Below, piece after piece: positions 63,129 to 64,000 of a DNA stretch of 64,000 nucleotides. The number at the start of each line of letters is the position of its first letter. Position 1 is the stretch's first letter. The notes under the pieces are model-generated. The model was given only the letters and a program-made list of their open reading frames with translations, had not been told where the DNA came from and did no database searches. This DNA comes from Siccirubricoccus sp. G192 (GTDB lineage Bacteria; Pseudomonadota; Alphaproteobacteria; Acetobacterales; Acetobacteraceae), in contig NZ_JAHREN010000001.1 in the NCBI RefSeq assembly GCF_019084075.1, positions 1,709,501 to 1,773,500 on the forward strand, written 5' to 3'. Both the position numbers and the translations under genes were made by a program.

Positions 63129-63408
63129 GGGGGGGCTTCTGTTGCCCGGTGCCCCCCCGAACCGCGCTTACCTATTCCTAGGCAGCGAGTGCGACAGCCT
63201 CGCGGCTGTTATCGTTCGCACTTATCAATGGCCCGATGACGGCGGAACCATGCCGGGCAAAAGCGGCCTCTTTACCACGCGCGTCGAGCCTGTTTCGCCC
63301 CCATGCCGCCCCGGAACCGAGGGGCTGAATGGTGGAGGCGCCGGGCACTGCCCCCGGGTCCGCAACGCTTATGCCAAGCCGTGTTTATCGCCATAGCCGC
63401 CGAGGCGG
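63129..63408 (-). ncRNA. ssrA: Transfer-messenger RNA, two-piece circularly permuted
   Basis: On the minus strand the acceptor piece comes first and ends CGCCTCCACCA (A at 63330). The coding piece begins GGGGGCG at 63302 and continues AAACAGGCTCGACG. These two ends pair into a 7-bp acceptor stem (GGGGGCG with CGCCUCC, one G-U). The tag frame from 63219 to 63181 reads ANDNSREAVALAA and stops at TAG 63178-63180; ANDN...AA is typical of tmRNA tags. The 27-base linker 63303-63329 is removed to give two pieces, as known for alphaproteobacteria. The 5' end (about 63408) is set from a promoter at 63416-63444. A perfect 8-bp G/C hairpin (63129-63136 with 63151-63158) marks the 3' end. Outer limits are approximate. 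Confidence 0.9.
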
Positions 63409-63415
63409 CGAAGTG

Positions 63416-63444
63416 AATATAGGTGGTCCCGTGCCGGAAATCGA
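63416..63444 (-). promoter_or_regulatory. Probable ssrA promoter
   Basis: Minus-strand TCGATT (63439-63444), 17-bp spacer, TATATT (63416-63421). The -10 is the best A/T-rich box in the region and places transcription start near 63408, just before a small GCCGCC-TC-GGCGGC hairpin. Confidence 0.5.
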
Positions 63445-63530
63445 GGGGGGCTCGATGCGTCGTCCCTGTGGCGCAGGGCGCGCCCGCGCGCTATGCCTCG
63501 CCGCCGTTTCGCATCCAGGGGACCTCGCGC

Positions 63531-64000
63531 ATGGCGCTGACGACCGAGCAGCAGCAGGAGATCGAGGCCGCGCGCGATGCCCTGGGCCAGACGCGCCGCC
63601 CCACCGTCCCGGCGCTGGAAGCCTTGCTGTTCCAGCCCCTGCCGGTGCTGGACCACGGCTTCCTCAGGGTGATCGACTACATGGGCGACGATGCGGCGGT
63701 GGTGCAGGCCGCCCGCGTCTCCTATGGCCGCGGCACCAGGGCGGCGAATGAGGACCGCGGGCTGATCCGCTACCTGATGCGGCACCGGCACTCGACCCCC
63801 TTCGAGATGTGCGAGATCAAGTACCATGTGAAGCTGCCGATCTTCGTGGCGCGGCAGTGGATCCGGCACCGCACCGCGAACATCAACGAATACAGCGCCC
63901 GCTATTCCATCCTGGACCGTGAATTCTACATCCCGGCGCCGGAGCACCTGGCCGCGCAATCCGCCAGCAACCGCCAGGGCCGGGGCGAGGTGCTGGCCGG
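63531..64000 (+). CDS. thyX: FAD-dependent thymidylate synthase, N-terminal part, cut by window edge
   Basis: 156 residues are visible from ATG 63531 and the frame is open at the right edge. The start [19 protein letters not shown] fits alphaproteobacterial ThyX; upstream in-frame codons have no better start except a GTG at 63468. Motifs are [51 protein letters not shown] and the ThyX signature [15 protein letters not shown] (RHRx7S), followed by [14 protein letters not shown]. It makes dTMP from dUMP using methylene-tetrahydrofolate and FADH2. It is divergent from ssrA. Confidence 0.94.
   Translation, partial: MALTTEQQQEIEAARDALGQTRRPTVPALEALLFQPLPVLDHGFLRVIDYMGDDAAVVQAARVSYGRGTRAANEDRGLIRYLMRHRHSTPFEMCEIKYHVKLPIFVARQWIRHRTANINEYSARYSILDREFYIPAPEHLAAQSASNRQGRGEVLA

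Noticed and set aside
63329..63751. A plus-strand ORF starting MVEAPGTAPGSATL
   Set aside because: It is antisense to the tmRNA acceptor piece and runs out of frame into thyX. Small proteins of this type are artefacts of the RNA gene.

Overview
The window is very GC-rich, densely coding DNA from an alphaproteobacterium, most likely an Acetobacteraceae (Roseomonas-like) member of the Rhodospirillales. Supporting signs are a permuted two-piece tmRNA, an alpha-type SspB, a flavin-dependent ThyX, Bug-type orphan solute receptors, a complete cbb3 oxidase operon with a FixK/FNR box, and the order gpmI - envC-like - ctpA - divergent polysaccharide deacetylase - rppH. The family-level assignment is inference.

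Layout. 1-0.55 kb: N-terminal part of an IS66-like transposase running off the left edge. 0.7-6.8 kb: gpmI and a cell-envelope block (EnvC-like amidase activator, CtpA protease, deacetylase-like protein) plus rppH. 6.9-8.7 kb: an unrecognised protein with ten exact-length 23-residue repeats. 9.0-12.2 kb: nucleobase permease, a lipoprotein and a single-domain response regulator. 12.3-17.6 kb: catabolic genes (two Bug receptors, enoyl-CoA hydratase, di-iron ferritin-like protein, D-tartrate dehydratase-like enolase). 17.9-25.6 kb: GntR regulator, phytanoyl-CoA dioxygenase-type enzyme, a complete branched-chain-type ABC importer, DUF6166 protein and zinc alcohol dehydrogenase. 25.7-30.1 kb: two-subunit NAD-dependent formate dehydrogenase. 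30.2-35.1 kb: ADP-forming acyl-CoA synthetase, an alpha/beta hydrolase with an extra N-terminal region, and an orphan ABC receptor. 35.1-36.9 kb: pdxA-pdxJ (vitamin B6). 37-41.8 kb: SafE-type membrane protein, DUF4214-like protein, histidine phosphatase, nnrD, DUF2189 protein. 42-50.9 kb: ccoNOQP-ccoGHIS, a 61-residue membrane protein and a Crp/Fnr regulator. 51.1-58.3 kb: a second receiver protein, Lrp regulator, fused indolepyruvate ferredoxin oxidoreductase, lipoprotein, acyl-CoA dehydrogenase and maleylacetoacetate isomerase (amino-acid catabolism). 58.3-62.4 kb: a same-strand run holding class I and class II fumarases with RidA, VOC and RHH proteins. 62.5-64 kb: sspB, ssrA and the start of thyX.

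Working together: formate dehydrogenase and the carbon catabolic genes would feed NADH and the TCA cycle. The cbb3 oxidase, under a FixK/FNR-type box, would support respiration at low oxygen. SspB and ssrA encode the two halves of tagged-protein delivery to ClpXP.

Three things stand out beyond normal annotation. (1) A tmRNA with a readable tag sits next to sspB and is not visible as an ORF. (2) A family of hairpin elements with a conserved core abuts the stop codons of minus-strand genes; one copy carries ten perfect GCCATGCG units at the hairpin tip. (3) Six plus-strand genes are each broken by one extra G, four of them at G6 runs, which looks like assembly error and should be corrected before any gene is called a pseudogene.
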